Counted from the stretch's first letter, positions 37,639 through 46,642 are shown. The stretch is DNA of 64,000 nt from Bdellovibrio bacteriovorus (GCF_001592755.1 NZ_LUKF01000001.1:36774-100773); one strand, 5' to 3'. Notes: generated by a model from the letters alone, not told the origin. Translations and numbers: made by a program.

Positions 37639-38466
37639 ATGAGAAAATGGCTCGTTCTTCCCTTTTTGTTAAGTGCCTGTCAAAGCGATGTTCAGACCTC
37701 TCCGGCTGAGATTACACAGGTGGATTCGCCGGCTATTGTCGGTGGGACGGAAGTGGCTCGTGAAGACGCCATGACCCGCAAGGCTCTGCACTTACGCTCG
37801 CTTTACAACAAACAAGTTAAAGACGATGGAAATAAAATTACGACATCATACAAAGTGCAGGAATGTACGGCCGCCGCTATTTCTCCACGAATCATTCTGA
37901 CAGCGGCTCACTGTATTGTGGAAAATGCCAATGTCGTTCGTATCGAACTTCCTATTGAAGACAAGAAAGCCCTTTTCAACGTGATCAAAATCGTTCGTCA
38001 CCCCGATTATCCGAAAGAAGATACGGCGGATCTAGCGATGATGCTTCTTGAAATCTCTCTCCCCGAAGACGTTACGATCATGACGTTGCCTGAGGCTAAG
38101 AAGAGTTTGGAATTAAAAAACGTAACGGCCGCGGGTTTCGGAAGAACTAATGGCAAAAAATCTCTTCCTGGAAATGCGGGCATCTTAAGAACGGCGAATC
38201 TTGAAATCACCTCTTATGATCCGAACCTTCCCACTTTCGAAGTGGATCAAACCAAAGGCAAAGGTGTCTGCCAAGGCGATTCCGGTGGTCCCGCAATGTT
38301 GACTGCAGGTGAAGACACGATGGTTGTCGGTGTTGTTTCAAAATCATTAATTCCTCAAACCGAGGATCCAGATCCGGACTGGTGCAATTACCGCGGTCAG
38401 TACATCAATGTTCAGTATCACATGGACTGGATTCAAAAAACTTTAAACGCCTTATCTTTAGAGTAA
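37639..38466 (+). CDS. Secreted trypsin-like serine protease (lipoprotein)
   Basis: A S1-family endopeptidase. From the ATG at 37639 (275 residues) it has a signal peptide with lipobox (LLSAC, Cys14), then the trypsin activation-type start IVGGTEV. The catalytic triad is visible: His in LTAAHCIV, Asp in DTADLAMML and Ser in CQGDSGGPAML. Cysteines near the His and the Ser could form the usual disulfides. The reading frame can be extended to a TTG at 37621, but that spoils the signal peptide. No good ribosome binding site is seen. The gene opens a three-gene group with an outer-membrane-type protein and a large lipoprotein. Digestion of prey or of peptides in the medium is a plausible use but is inference. 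Confidence 0.88.
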   Translation: MRKWLVLPFLLSACQSDVQTSPAEITQVDSPAIVGGTEVAREDAMTRKALHLRSLYNKQVKDDGNKITTSYKVQECTAAAISPRIILTAAHCIVENANVVRIELPIEDKKALFNVIKIVRHPDYPKEDTADLAMMLLEISLPEDVTIMTLPEAKKSLELKNVTAAGFGRTNGKKSLPGNAGILRTANLEITSYDPNLPTFEVDQTKGKGVCQGDSGGPAMLTAGEDTMVVGVVSKSLIPQTEDPDPDWCNYRGQYINVQYHMDWIQKTLNALSLE

Positions 38467-38469
38467 AAG

Positions 38470-39690
38470 ATGATGAAACAAGTCAAAGCCCTTTTAATCT
38501 TATTTGGACTTTGCGGCGCTCTTAGCGCCCAGGCTTTGACGTCCACAAACGTTCTTCCTGAAGGCATCAACAGTCCTTCATTTCGTTTTGGGAAGATTGA
38601 TGGCATTGATGAAAAGTATATTGAAGACGGCACTTTGATGAAACTGGGCGACTACAAATCTGTGGTCTTCGATGCTCCGACTTTGGCGAAATTCAATTCC
38701 GATGCAAAACGCCTGATTGATGCGTTGAACAGCTTTGGTGCTCATAATCTGGGAAGTGATTTTAATCTGGGAGTCTTGCGCGTTCATACAAAACCAACGG
38801 TGCAGTACTTCGCCCCTGTGTTTGCTCGTGGCTTAACGAAAAAATGGACGCTGGGTTTAGGTTTACCCGTCGTGACTTACAAAAACACCGTTTCTATATC
38901 TCAGCAGTTTTCTAATATTGAATACTACCGCGCGCAGTTTTCCGGTTTAAGTGCCGAACTTGATAGCGCCTTAAATACGAATCTTGCTGTCGCCACTCAA
39001 CAAACTTTGAAACAAAAAGGTTATCGCCCGTTAACCAATCAAGATGAGACTTTTTTAGGAGACGTGCAGTTAGCCAGCGTCTATAAGTTTTATGAAGACA
39101 ATAGACAAGCTATTGTCTATCAAGCACAGCTCAGCTTACCTACAGGCCCGACTTATGATCCTGACAATCTTGCCGCATTAAATATCTTCGGCCGAACGAA
39201 TATCAATAATACGATCGCTTATTCGCGCAAGATGGGGAAAAGCTTCACTCTGGTACCTTATCTTTCTTATATCTACAACGTCCCTGATAAAATCACCGCG
39301 CGTGTACCTTTGGACGAGGATGACACTCTTCCTGATCAGGCTTCAAAAGAAGAGGTCGATCGCTCGTTAGGAGACACGACATCACTAGGCAGCAATTTAT
39401 TCTATGAACTCAATGACAGTTGGACTTTCGGTGGCGGCTACGAATATTCCACGAAGTTCGAAGACAGTTTTTCTGGAGCTAAAAATTCTCGCTATGATCT
39501 TCTGGCTTTGAATACCGAAATGCGGGCACAAAGAGTGAAAGCGGAAGTCTCTTACAGCTCTGTGAAATCTTATTTTAAGAAGACGGCCGTACTTCCCATG
39601 ATCGTGTCCTTGGAAGTTTCGGATGTGATCGCGGGAGTCAACGTAGAACGCCAATTGGTGCAAGAACTGAACTTGATGATGTTTTTCTAA
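38470..39690 (+). CDS. Predicted outer-membrane beta-barrel protein
   Basis: A 406-residue protein with a signal peptide (KALLILFGLCGALSAQA) and a mature region of alternating polar/apolar strands (for example KWTLGLGLPVVTYKNTV, RQAIVYQAQLSLPTG, FTLVPYLSYIYNVPD) ending in Phe, the usual last residue of proteins inserted by the BAM machine. I cannot name the family; some phenol-degradation 'transporter'-type barrels look alike. It starts 3 bases after the protease gene and 10 bases before the next lipoprotein gene. The second Met (38473) is an equally good start. Confidence 0.75.
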   Translation: MMKQVKALLILFGLCGALSAQALTSTNVLPEGINSPSFRFGKIDGIDEKYIEDGTLMKLGDYKSVVFDAPTLAKFNSDAKRLIDALNSFGAHNLGSDFNLGVLRVHTKPTVQYFAPVFARGLTKKWTLGLGLPVVTYKNTVSISQQFSNIEYYRAQFSGLSAELDSALNTNLAVATQQTLKQKGYRPLTNQDETFLGDVQLASVYKFYEDNRQAIVYQAQLSLPTGPTYDPDNLAALNIFGRTNINNTIAYSRKMGKSFTLVPYLSYIYNVPDKITARVPLDEDDTLPDQASKEEVDRSLGDTTSLGSNLFYELNDSWTFGGGYEYSTKFEDSFSGAKNSRYDLLALNTEMRAQRVKAEVSYSSVKSYFKKTAVLPMIVSLEVSDVIAGVNVERQLVQELNLMMFF

Positions 39691-39700
39691 AGGATTTTAA

Positions 39701-42268
39701 ATGAAGACGAGCATTAAAATTCTAATTTCATCTGTCCTTGCCTTGAGTGCTTGTGCACCCAAACCGGAAGAGCGTCGCTTTGAAACACCTCGCAATGCTT
39801 TCGGCCCCAAATCCCAAGACGCCGATCTGAATGCGCGTCTTCGCTCGTTTAACAGAGAAACCCCTCCCCTCGTGTGGCAAGGAACGGTTTCCACCGCGGA
39901 CCTTTTTGAACAAGCCGAAAACTTAATTGCTCTTGGAAATTTACGGGACGACGAAGTTCTAAAAAACAAAGGCTTGCAGTGGATTCAAAGTTTTTATGCG
40001 CAACCCGGCGCCACAACGATGGTGCCCTTGGCGCAAACTCCTTTTGCATCTTTAGCCGCGGCCCAAACTCAGGAAGAAGTCAGAAAAACTTTAAGCGAAG
40101 TGTCCGTCGATCTTGAAAGATCACGACTGATTCTTTCCGGAAATATTCTTCAATTAGGAAGATCTTATCCCTGGCCGCAACAGCCCGAGACTTTATCAAG
40201 TCTTTTACTTCACGTCGAAAGATTCACCGAAGCTCTTCTTGGTTCGATTGATACTTTAGATATGCCGGAGATGATCAAAGAGGGCGTAAAAACGGAACTG
40301 CAACTGCAAACGAAACCTTTGTTCGCCGATATTCAGCGTTTAATGCAAGACTTGCAGAACGCAAAAACTCTGACGCAGACACTGAATCTGGTTGAAAAAG
40401 TAATTAAGGATTTTGAAGTTACTGTTCCTTCAGAACTTCAAAAAAGTCTTCAACAAGGTCGCCTTATCTCGACAGGCTTAGATGCCATTCAAGACGAGCC
40501 TCAAGCGGGACTCACAGTTCTTGTTGATATCTGGCGTATTCTGACTCCAGAAGAAAAAGCCAGCTATTTTAAACCGGTGAACGAAGACCTCTATGATTTT
40601 CTAACGAATCAAGATGATAAGGAACTAGATTGTCTTCGTAAAGATGGCTGTTCTGGCGGTTTGTTCAAAGGTATCGCCAAGAAGATCTTCATCCTTCCAA
40701 AAATTAAAAAGTACGGACTGCAGCAACTTCGCCAAGAAATGAACGAAAAAACGAAAGGCTATGTTTATTCTGAAATCGAAAAGTTCGCGCAGAACTTTGT
40801 AAAAGAGCTTCCGGCAATCTTTGTAGAAAAAATCGATGCCGGTTTGGTTGAGAAAAGCAAAGAGCTGACGAATGTTCAGTCCAATTATGGCGACTACATT
40901 AAAAATCTTTTTGCAAAGTGGTCCGAAAAAGTTTTGCCAGAGACAAAAGGCCACGTTGCGGGTTTTGAGGCTTCGCAGGTAAAAATCCAACTTTCCAACA
41001 AGGCGGCCTTCTCGGTGCAGCCTCAAGGTTCGATTAGCGAGATTCAGGCAGATAATATTGGCCCTTCTTTAGCGGCAAACAGTCTTCTTCTTGAGTACTC
41101 ACAACCAGAGACAGCTCTCAGTTTTCAAGCGGCTTTATCGCAGGTAAATAAGCTCGTGAGCATCGGTGGTTATCGCGATGTGAACGGAAACCTGATCCCC
41201 GCATTGCTTTCTCCCGTGGAAGCGGTCAAAGCGCCTTTAGACATTATGAATCTTAATGAGTCTGAGCACTCTTACCGCATCCCCGACAAGATCCAATTGC
41301 AAGATGGATTTCACGCCAACGAAGAGATAGCTTACGAGAAAAACTTTTCAGCAGAAGCCTTCGCCTCACAGATTCACGGCTTAAGCCGCATGATGCGCGT
41401 GATGGCCGATTGGAAAGAAACGAACTTTGACAAAGCACTAGGGAATATTAAAGCGCAGGAATTAACATCGGAAATTCAAGCCGAAGCTTTAAACAGATCT
41501 TTATTCCCCAAAGATATGCTTTTCACTTTGAATCTTGGCGATGTGGCCGTATTGCTTCAAGATATCACGAAGAAGTCCACGCCGGTTTTTCTACTCACAC
41601 TGGATAAGAAACTTTTGTGGGCAGATCAATACACGACGACAACTGAAACTGCCGTCATGGGCGGCATTGTCGACATCAAGGCCGGAAGAAAATCAAACGC
41701 CGTGAAGACACGGGACATGGCGAAGTTTATTTTAGCCATCGCTGAATTCTTAGAGGCCACTGAAGGCGTTGAGAATACAAAATCTTCGATCCTTTTAGAA
41801 AAAGATGCCGAAGGACTGAATGCTCTAGAAACCTTGGTGGAAGGTCGACGCGATCTTAAACTTTTAACCGTCGCTTTAGCTAACTTTCTTTCAAATCAGC
41901 TGATGAATGAAAAGTCTTTGCTTCCGTCTTACTATTATCTCAATAAGTTGCAACCATCGAATAATCCTGAAGTGAACGCTGAAGAACAAGCGTTAAGCCT
42001 GCGTGCTCTTCTTAAAGCGGCTGAAGTGACTGAGCTTGAAACCTACAAGTGGTCGGCTTTGGAAATTTATTACGGTATGAACAAGCATCTTTATAACGAC
42101 AAAGAAGGCTTCTATGTTCACGGCGATGGAACAAAATTGGATTTCCCGCAGAAGGTGAACGTAATCCTAGCGTTAGAAACAGTTCGTCCGCATCTGAACA
42201 AAGAAAGTCGTCAGCAATTGGATAAAATCCAACTGCCGTGGATTCGCTCTTTACAGTCTTTGAAGTGA
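39701..42268 (+). CDS. Large lipoprotein of unknown function
   Basis: An 855-residue protein with a signal peptide and lipobox (LALSACAPKP, Cys19). The mature region is mostly helical: helical segments at about 120-330 and 380-470, then an all-helical second half rich in Leu/Glu/Lys (about 640-850) that includes KWSALEIYYGMNKHLYNDKEG. No catalytic motif or known domain is visible. The ending resembles the helical toroid of some carbohydrate-active or thioredoxin-like hydrolases, but that is weak. Co-transcribed with the protease and barrel genes. Confidence 0.8.
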   Translation: MKTSIKILISSVLALSACAPKPEERRFETPRNAFGPKSQDADLNARLRSFNRETPPLVWQGTVSTADLFEQAENLIALGNLRDDEVLKNKGLQWIQSFYAQPGATTMVPLAQTPFASLAAAQTQEEVRKTLSEVSVDLERSRLILSGNILQLGRSYPWPQQPETLSSLLLHVERFTEALLGSIDTLDMPEMIKEGVKTELQLQTKPLFADIQRLMQDLQNAKTLTQTLNLVEKVIKDFEVTVPSELQKSLQQGRLISTGLDAIQDEPQAGLTVLVDIWRILTPEEKASYFKPVNEDLYDFLTNQDDKELDCLRKDGCSGGLFKGIAKKIFILPKIKKYGLQQLRQEMNEKTKGYVYSEIEKFAQNFVKELPAIFVEKIDAGLVEKSKELTNVQSNYGDYIKNLFAKWSEKVLPETKGHVAGFEASQVKIQLSNKAAFSVQPQGSISEIQADNIGPSLAANSLLLEYSQPETALSFQAALSQVNKLVSIGGYRDVNGNLIPALLSPVEAVKAPLDIMNLNESEHSYRIPDKIQLQDGFHANEEIAYEKNFSAEAFASQIHGLSRMMRVMADWKETNFDKALGNIKAQELTSEIQAEALNRSLFPKDMLFTLNLGDVAVLLQDITKKSTPVFLLTLDKKLLWADQYTTTTETAVMGGIVDIKAGRKSNAVKTRDMAKFILAIAEFLEATEGVENTKSSILLEKDAEGLNALETLVEGRRDLKLLTVALANFLSNQLMNEKSLLPSYYYLNKLQPSNNPEVNAEEQALSLRALLKAAEVTELETYKWSALEIYYGMNKHLYNDKEGFYVHGDGTKLDFPQKVNVILALETVRPHLNKESRQQLDKIQLPWIRSLQSLK

Positions 42269-42269
42269 T

Positions 42270-42665
42270 TTAGTCGTTGTCGTCTTCGGGAGCGATCTTT
42301 TGAATCATCTCTCGGAAACCCTGTTGATCCGCCGAAGGAACTTCACGACGGTCCAGAGTGAACTTGATATATTTTACAAAATTCTTCTCAAATTTTTGGT
42401 TGATGGTGTCACGAATGTGATTCCCCATAAAACTCATCTGCTGCATCCAGGTTGAGTTTCGCACCCAAACATACAAAACACCGCGCTGAAAACCTACAGG
42501 CTCGGCATTTTTCGCAATGGTGGGCCCCACGACTTCTTCCCATTTCGCCCACAATTTCCAACGCATAAATTGCTCTGACAATGGCGACTTGCCATTTTCA
42601 AAAAGACTCTGTAGTACTTCCGAGCCGATAGAAAATTTACGCTTGGGTTTGTTTGTGTAATCCAT
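42270..42665 (-). CDS. dciA: DUF721/DciA-like protein
   Basis: A 131-residue protein. The core (FMRWKLWAKWEEVVGPTIAK, FQRGVLYVWVRNSTWMQQM, and IRDTINQKFEKNFVKYIKF) has the W-x2-VVG-x2-IA-x-NAEP and S-x-W-MQQ-L signatures of DUF721 proteins. DciA proteins load or assist the replicative helicase DnaB in bacteria that lack DnaC/DnaI. It is divergent from trmFO, with 23 bases between the two start codons. Its 3' end meets the large lipoprotein gene tail to tail with a 1-base gap. Confidence 0.8.
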   Translation of the reverse strand: MDYTNKPKRKFSIGSEVLQSLFENGKSPLSEQFMRWKLWAKWEEVVGPTIAKNAEPVGFQRGVLYVWVRNSTWMQQMSFMGNHIRDTINQKFEKNFVKYIKFTLDRREVPSADQQGFREMIQKIAPEDDND

Positions 42666-42688
42666 CTCAGAAAAGGTCTACCACAAAG

Positions 42689-44011
42689 ATGACAAATTTC
42701 ACTCAAAATCAAAAAATTACAGTGGTTGGTGCAGGGCTCGCAGGCTCAGAATGCGCATTACAATTGGCTGACATGGGATATCAAGTCGTTCTTTACGAAA
42801 TGCGCGATAAAACCATGACGCCTGCTCATAAAACTCATAAATTCGCAGAACTTGTTTGTTCGAATTCTTTTGGTAGCTTGGGTGAGCACTCCGCTCCGGG
42901 ACAACTAAAGTGGGAAGCGCAAAAAATGAATTCCCACATCTTAGATGCCGCATTTAAGGCGCAAGTGCCAGCCGGTCAGGCTTTAGGGATGGACCGCGAG
43001 GTCTTTTCTGAAATCGTCACCGAGAAAATTAAAAATCATCCGCGCATTGAAGTCCGCAATGATGTCGTGACGTCGCTAAGTTCGTTGCCTCGTCCAACGG
43101 TGATTGCTACAGGCCCGTTGACTCATGATGAACTCGCCGAAGACATGCGCAAACACTTTGGTGATGAATTCCTTTATTTCTTCGACGCCATTGCGCCGAT
43201 CATCGATGCCGACACCATCAACACGGAAATCGCATGGAAAGCAGATCGTTACGACAAGGGTACGGGCGATTACTACAACTGTCCGATGAACAAAGAAGAA
43301 TACAATCGCTTCATCGAAGAAATTAAAAACGCACGTAAAATCGAACCAAAACATTTCGAGACGACAAACTTCTTTGAAGGCTGCATGCCAATTGAAGTGA
43401 TGGTTGACCGTGGTCCTCAAACTTTGCGTTTCGGCCCCATGAAACCGATCGGCTTGGATGATCCTCGCACAGGTCGTTACCCTTGGGCCGTCGTCCAATT
43501 AAGACAAGACAACAAAGAAGGCACGGCTTACAACATGGTGGGCTTTCAAACTCGCATGGCGTACGGAGAACAAGTGCGCGTCTTCCGCATGATTCCGGGA
43601 TTAGAAAATGCAGAGTTCTTGAAGCTTGGGAGCATTCACAGAAATCTCTTCATCAACTCACCCAAAAGACTGAATCAGGATTTGTCTTCCAAGAATGATC
43701 CTTGGTTGTTCTTTGCCGGGCAAATCACGGGTGTCGAAGGATACTTCGAATCAACATGCACGGGACTGATGGTTGCGCATTTCTTGAATCAAAAACTTCA
43801 AGATCGCCCTTTCACTCCACCACCAAGAGCCAGCGCGTTTGGTTCTTTGTTAGAAGCGATCACGGATCCTACAAGAGCAGAGCACTTCCAACCTACGAAC
43901 ATCAACTTCGCCCTTCTTCCCCCTTTGGCAGAAAAAGAGCGCGACAAAGAACTTCGCAAGAAAAAGCAAATCACTTTAGCTCGAGAAGCTTTGCAAAGCT
44001 GGAATCCCTAA
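42689..44011 (+). CDS. trmFO: Folate-dependent tRNA (uracil-54-C5)-methyltransferase TrmFO
   Basis: Makes ribothymidine (T54) in the T-loop of tRNAs using methylenetetrahydrofolate and FADH2. The protein (440 residues from ATG at 42689) has an N-terminal FAD loop (VVGAGLAGSECALQLADMG), the catalytic cysteine in AELVCSNSFGS, FEGCMPIEVMVDRGPQTLRF and the C-terminal FAD region GQITGVEGYFES. The frame is open upstream to 42653, overlapping dciA; a start at 42689 gives the normal family length. AAAAGG lies 12 bases upstream, a little far. Confidence 0.93.
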   Translation: MTNFTQNQKITVVGAGLAGSECALQLADMGYQVVLYEMRDKTMTPAHKTHKFAELVCSNSFGSLGEHSAPGQLKWEAQKMNSHILDAAFKAQVPAGQALGMDREVFSEIVTEKIKNHPRIEVRNDVVTSLSSLPRPTVIATGPLTHDELAEDMRKHFGDEFLYFFDAIAPIIDADTINTEIAWKADRYDKGTGDYYNCPMNKEEYNRFIEEIKNARKIEPKHFETTNFFEGCMPIEVMVDRGPQTLRFGPMKPIGLDDPRTGRYPWAVVQLRQDNKEGTAYNMVGFQTRMAYGEQVRVFRMIPGLENAEFLKLGSIHRNLFINSPKRLNQDLSSKNDPWLFFAGQITGVEGYFESTCTGLMVAHFLNQKLQDRPFTPPPRASAFGSLLEAITDPTRAEHFQPTNINFALLPPLAEKERDKELRKKKQITLAREALQSWNP

Positions 44012-44023
44012 GGGCCAAAGCCT

Positions 44024-44638
44024 TTAGGAGATTTCCATTTCACGTTTTAATTTCCAATCTAATGTCGGCTGATCCACTTCAGGCTTGAAGTGGTCACGGC
44101 AACGAGCTTCATAAGAATCATGAGCCCCAACAAGAACCTGATTGTCTCCACCGGAAGTTCTTTGCGTACGGCTAGCTTGAGCTCCACAAACCACGCACAC
44201 CGCGTGTTGCTTCGTCACACTTTCAGCAATCGCCATCAAAGTCGGCATCGGCTCAAAAGGCTTCCCCTGCCAATCCGTATCCAACCCCGCGATAATCACA
44301 CGAAGTCCACGATCCGCAAGATCCTGCGCCACTTGCACCAAATTAGCAGAAAAGAACTGCCCCTCATCAATACCGATGACTTTCGTCCCCGGCTTCAAAT
44401 GATTCCAAATCTCTTCCGCATCATGAATCGGCAAAGAATCCATGGTCGTCATATTATGAGAAGTCACAGCCATCTCATTATAACGTTTATCAATAATAGG
44501 CTTAAAAACCTGAATCTGCAGCCGAGCAAACTCCGCCCGACGCAATCGACGAATCAATTCTTCAGTCTTCCCACTGAACATCGACCCAACAACGATTTCA
44601 ATCCACCCTCTGCTTTGAACATAAGAAAACTCAGACAC
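44024..44638 (-). CDS. tdk: Thymidine kinase
   Basis: Salvage enzyme that phosphorylates thymidine to dTMP. It has the type II layout: P-loop GSMFSGKTEELIRRL, Walker B-like GIDEGQFF, and a lasso with zinc-type residues (CVVCGAQA and CRDH). The frame is open to an ATG at 44770, but that adds 44 Trp/Gly-rich residues not seen in the family. The GTG at 44638, preceded by GAGGGGTCAA, gives 204 residues, the usual length. For a predator that recycles prey DNA, thymidine salvage is useful; that is inference. Convergent with trmFO, with 12 bases between. Confidence 0.9.
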   Translation of the reverse strand: MSEFSYVQSRGWIEIVVGSMFSGKTEELIRRLRRAEFARLQIQVFKPIIDKRYNEMAVTSHNMTTMDSLPIHDAEEIWNHLKPGTKVIGIDEGQFFSANLVQVAQDLADRGLRVIIAGLDTDWQGKPFEPMPTLMAIAESVTKQHAVCVVCGAQASRTQRTSGGDNQVLVGAHDSYEARCRDHFKPEVDQPTLDWKLKREMEIS

Positions 44639-45211
44639 TTGACCCCTCACTGTCTTCAGCCAAAGACGATCCAAGAATCCCCACCCCGAGTCACCAACTA
44701 ACGCAAACCGTCCCCACCAAAAAAAATCCCAAGAAAGCATGTCTATATATAGAGAAGACCCAAGAAACAAAACTGCCCACGATTTAAGCTCAACGGTTAT
44801 AGCAAACCTTCATCATGCAATCTGCTCTTAGACTGAGTTGAATTGGAAAAATCCCTGAAACCTGGTTTCGATTCCGTGGATTGGCGAAGCCTTTGGGCTG
44901 GCGGATGACGAAGGGACCTCCGGCCCCGCAGGATGCGGTACCCTGGCCGGCAGAGGGCTGGATGCCCGTGTCCCGTAGTCATTCGACAGCCCAAAGGCTC
45001 CGACAAGCCGCGGAATCGAAGGACCCGCGTTACAATCGCGAGCTTCTCCCCCATTCGTAACACAACCCAGTAACTCAAGACCGAGACTGAAGTTTTTTCT
45101 AATTCACCCCGGAGTTCTTCCAAAAACCGTCAGTTTTTCACAATTTTAAGGGTCCAACACACCCTTAGAGCTTGCGGCTGCGCCGCGTCGTCAGATACTC
45201 AAGGCGAACAC
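44639..45211. other. 573-bp divergent intergenic region containing a large RNA-like hairpin
   Basis: Between tdk and mltF. It holds the 154-nt hairpin described separately (44867-45020), a small hairpin aagggt-ccaacac-accctt (about 45148-45168) and gcggc-tgc-gccgc (about 45175-45187) close to mltF. A 108-codon minus-strand frame at 44797-45123 runs through the hairpin and has no features of a gene. No tRNA is seen. Confidence 0.6.
44867..45020 (+). ncRNA. Candidate structured RNA: long 51-bp imperfect hairpin with branched tip
   Basis: Arms 44867-44917 and 44970-45020 pair in register without a gap over 51 positions: 43 Watson-Crick pairs, 2 G·U and 6 mismatches. Five of the six mismatches are G·A or A·G, counted on the plus strand; on the minus strand the G·U pairs would be A·C mismatches and the G·A ones C·U, so the plus strand is the better RNA. 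The 52-base tip can form ccggcc/ggccgg enclosing ccgca-gga-tgcgg, and gggc-tggat-gccc. The segment is visibly richer in G+C than its surroundings. I do not recognise 6S, SRP, tmRNA, RNase P or a known riboswitch. It may also be a DNA-level palindrome. Confidence 0.55.
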
Positions 45212-46591
45212 ATGGGTATGTTTTTAAGATTTCGACAGAAATTAACCAAGGTCGCTCTTGTCAGCGCTTTGGGTTTTACGACGATCGCGATGAATGGCTG
45301 CGACGCCATTTATTGGGACGAGCAAGAAACCTTATCCCGTGTTCAAGCCAAAGGCGAAGTTGTTGTCCTTACCACGCAAAGTCCTCTTATATATAGTAAG
45401 CCGAAAAAGGGCGTTGCGTTTGGAATCGATCACGATCTTTTAGAAAACTTCGCTCACCGCTATAACCTGAAGATCCGTTACATTGTTCTTCCTGATGAAG
45501 ACTCGGTGGTAAGAGCCCTGATGAAGGGTGAAGGCGATATCGCCGCGGCTCGTTTGAGGACTCCTCGTAATAATATGGGCTTTTTAAAAAGCCCCGCCTA
45601 TGAAGAGACTTTTTTAAGTCTTTACTGCCATAAGAAATCCCAAGTTCAAAATATCCAGGATCTTAACGGCAAACGCATCCAGCTTCTTAATAAAGATAAC
45701 TACTTCGGTCTTTCGCAACGCCTGCTTCAGCTTTCCCCGTCCGTCCAACTTGAAATCTTAGAAAATACAAAAACTCAGGATTTGTTCACGGCTCTGCCAC
45801 AGCGTAAAACCGATTGCGTGATCGCAGAAAACTTCAGCGGAGATTTCTATACGCGCTATCACACTTCCGTAGAAAAAGTGACTGCACTCACAGAGTCTTA
45901 TTCTTTAAGCTGGCTTTTGACTCCGGATAATTATGACCTCGTCCAGTTGATGAATGCTTGGTATCAGCAGGCGTCTCGGGACGATGAAATCATGCGCACT
46001 TTGGATCGTTACAAAACTTATCTCGCCCAGCTGGATAAACGCGACATTGCTCAGTTCTTTAAAAAGATCCGTTCGACACTTCCTCTTTACCGCCAGGCTT
46101 TCAAAGATGCTGGTGAAGAGCACGGTCTTCCGTGGCAATTGATTGCTTCGGTGGCGTATCAAGAATCGCATTGGAATCCTGATGCTCGCAGCTTTACCGG
46201 TGTGCGCGGTCTTATGCAATTAACGACAGAGACGGCAGATCACGTGGGTATCGAAGATCGCACAGATCCAATGCAAAGTATTTGGGGCGGATCGAAGTAT
46301 CTTCGTTACTTATGGAATCGCACTCCGAAAGACTTAAATCCGAAAGACCGTCTGGCTTTGACTTTGGCGGCTTACAACGTCGGTGTCGCTCACTTGAAAG
46401 ATGCGCAGAAGCTCGCTGAAAAAATGGGTCGCAATCCTAATTCATGGAGACACTTGCGCGAGGTTCTTCCTCTTCTGGCTAACCCCGATTACGCAGCGGA
46501 ACTAGAATACGGCCCCGCACGCGGTTATGAAACGGTGGATTTCGTCGAGCGTGTGAAATCTTTCTATAACTTGATGAACTCTGGCGTTTAA
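45212..46591 (+). CDS. mltF: Membrane-bound lytic transglycosylase MltF-type
   Basis: Cuts peptidoglycan between N-acetylmuramic acid and N-acetylglucosamine with formation of 1,6-anhydro ends. The 459-residue protein has a signal peptide with lipobox (AMNGC, Cys30), an amino-acid-binding (SBP type 3) domain (about 45-270; VVVLTTQSPLIY, GDIAAARLRT) and a C-terminal SLT domain (about 305-440) with catalytic Glu in YQESHWNPDA, then GVRGLMQLT and LAAYNVG. That two-part form is specific to MltF. AAGG is seen before the ATG. It stands alone and is followed by a terminator. Confidence 0.92.
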   Translation: MGMFLRFRQKLTKVALVSALGFTTIAMNGCDAIYWDEQETLSRVQAKGEVVVLTTQSPLIYSKPKKGVAFGIDHDLLENFAHRYNLKIRYIVLPDEDSVVRALMKGEGDIAAARLRTPRNNMGFLKSPAYEETFLSLYCHKKSQVQNIQDLNGKRIQLLNKDNYFGLSQRLLQLSPSVQLEILENTKTQDLFTALPQRKTDCVIAENFSGDFYTRYHTSVEKVTALTESYSLSWLLTPDNYDLVQLMNAWYQQASRDDEIMRTLDRYKTYLAQLDKRDIAQFFKKIRSTLPLYRQAFKDAGEEHGLPWQLIASVAYQESHWNPDARSFTGVRGLMQLTTETADHVGIEDRTDPMQSIWGGSKYLRYLWNRTPKDLNPKDRLALTLAAYNVGVAHLKDAQKLAEKMGRNPNSWRHLREVLPLLANPDYAAELEYGPARGYETVDFVERVKSFYNLMNSGV

Positions 46592-46613
46592 TTTGTTTGA
46601 AATTTTAGGAATT

Positions 46614-46642
46614 AAAAAGCCCTCTTTTCAGAGGGCTTTTTA
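46614..46642. terminator. Bidirectional terminator between mltF and glmS
   Basis: A perfect 11-bp stem (aaaaagccctc/gagggcttttt, loop ttttca) with A-run upstream and T-run downstream lies between two convergent genes and can stop both. Confidence 0.9.

Noticed and set aside
44006-44030. Terminator between trmFO and tdk
   Set aside because: The ctaagg/cctttag stem needs a bulge and has no T-run; too weak to list as a feature.
44639-44770. N-terminal extension of thymidine kinase (44 residues)
   Set aside because: It is Trp/Gly-rich, unlike the family, and the GTG at 44638 with GAGGGG gives the normal length.
44867-45020. 6S RNA, SRP RNA, tmRNA, RNase P RNA or c-di-GMP/cobalamin riboswitch
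   Set aside because: Key conserved motifs (SRP tip, tRNA-like end, central bubble, GCAAAGCC-type or B12 box) could not be matched; the stem is continuous. It was kept as an unassigned structure.
44797-45123. 108-codon minus-strand frame
   Set aside because: It reads through both arms of the long hairpin and has no family features; codon use follows the palindrome, not a protein.
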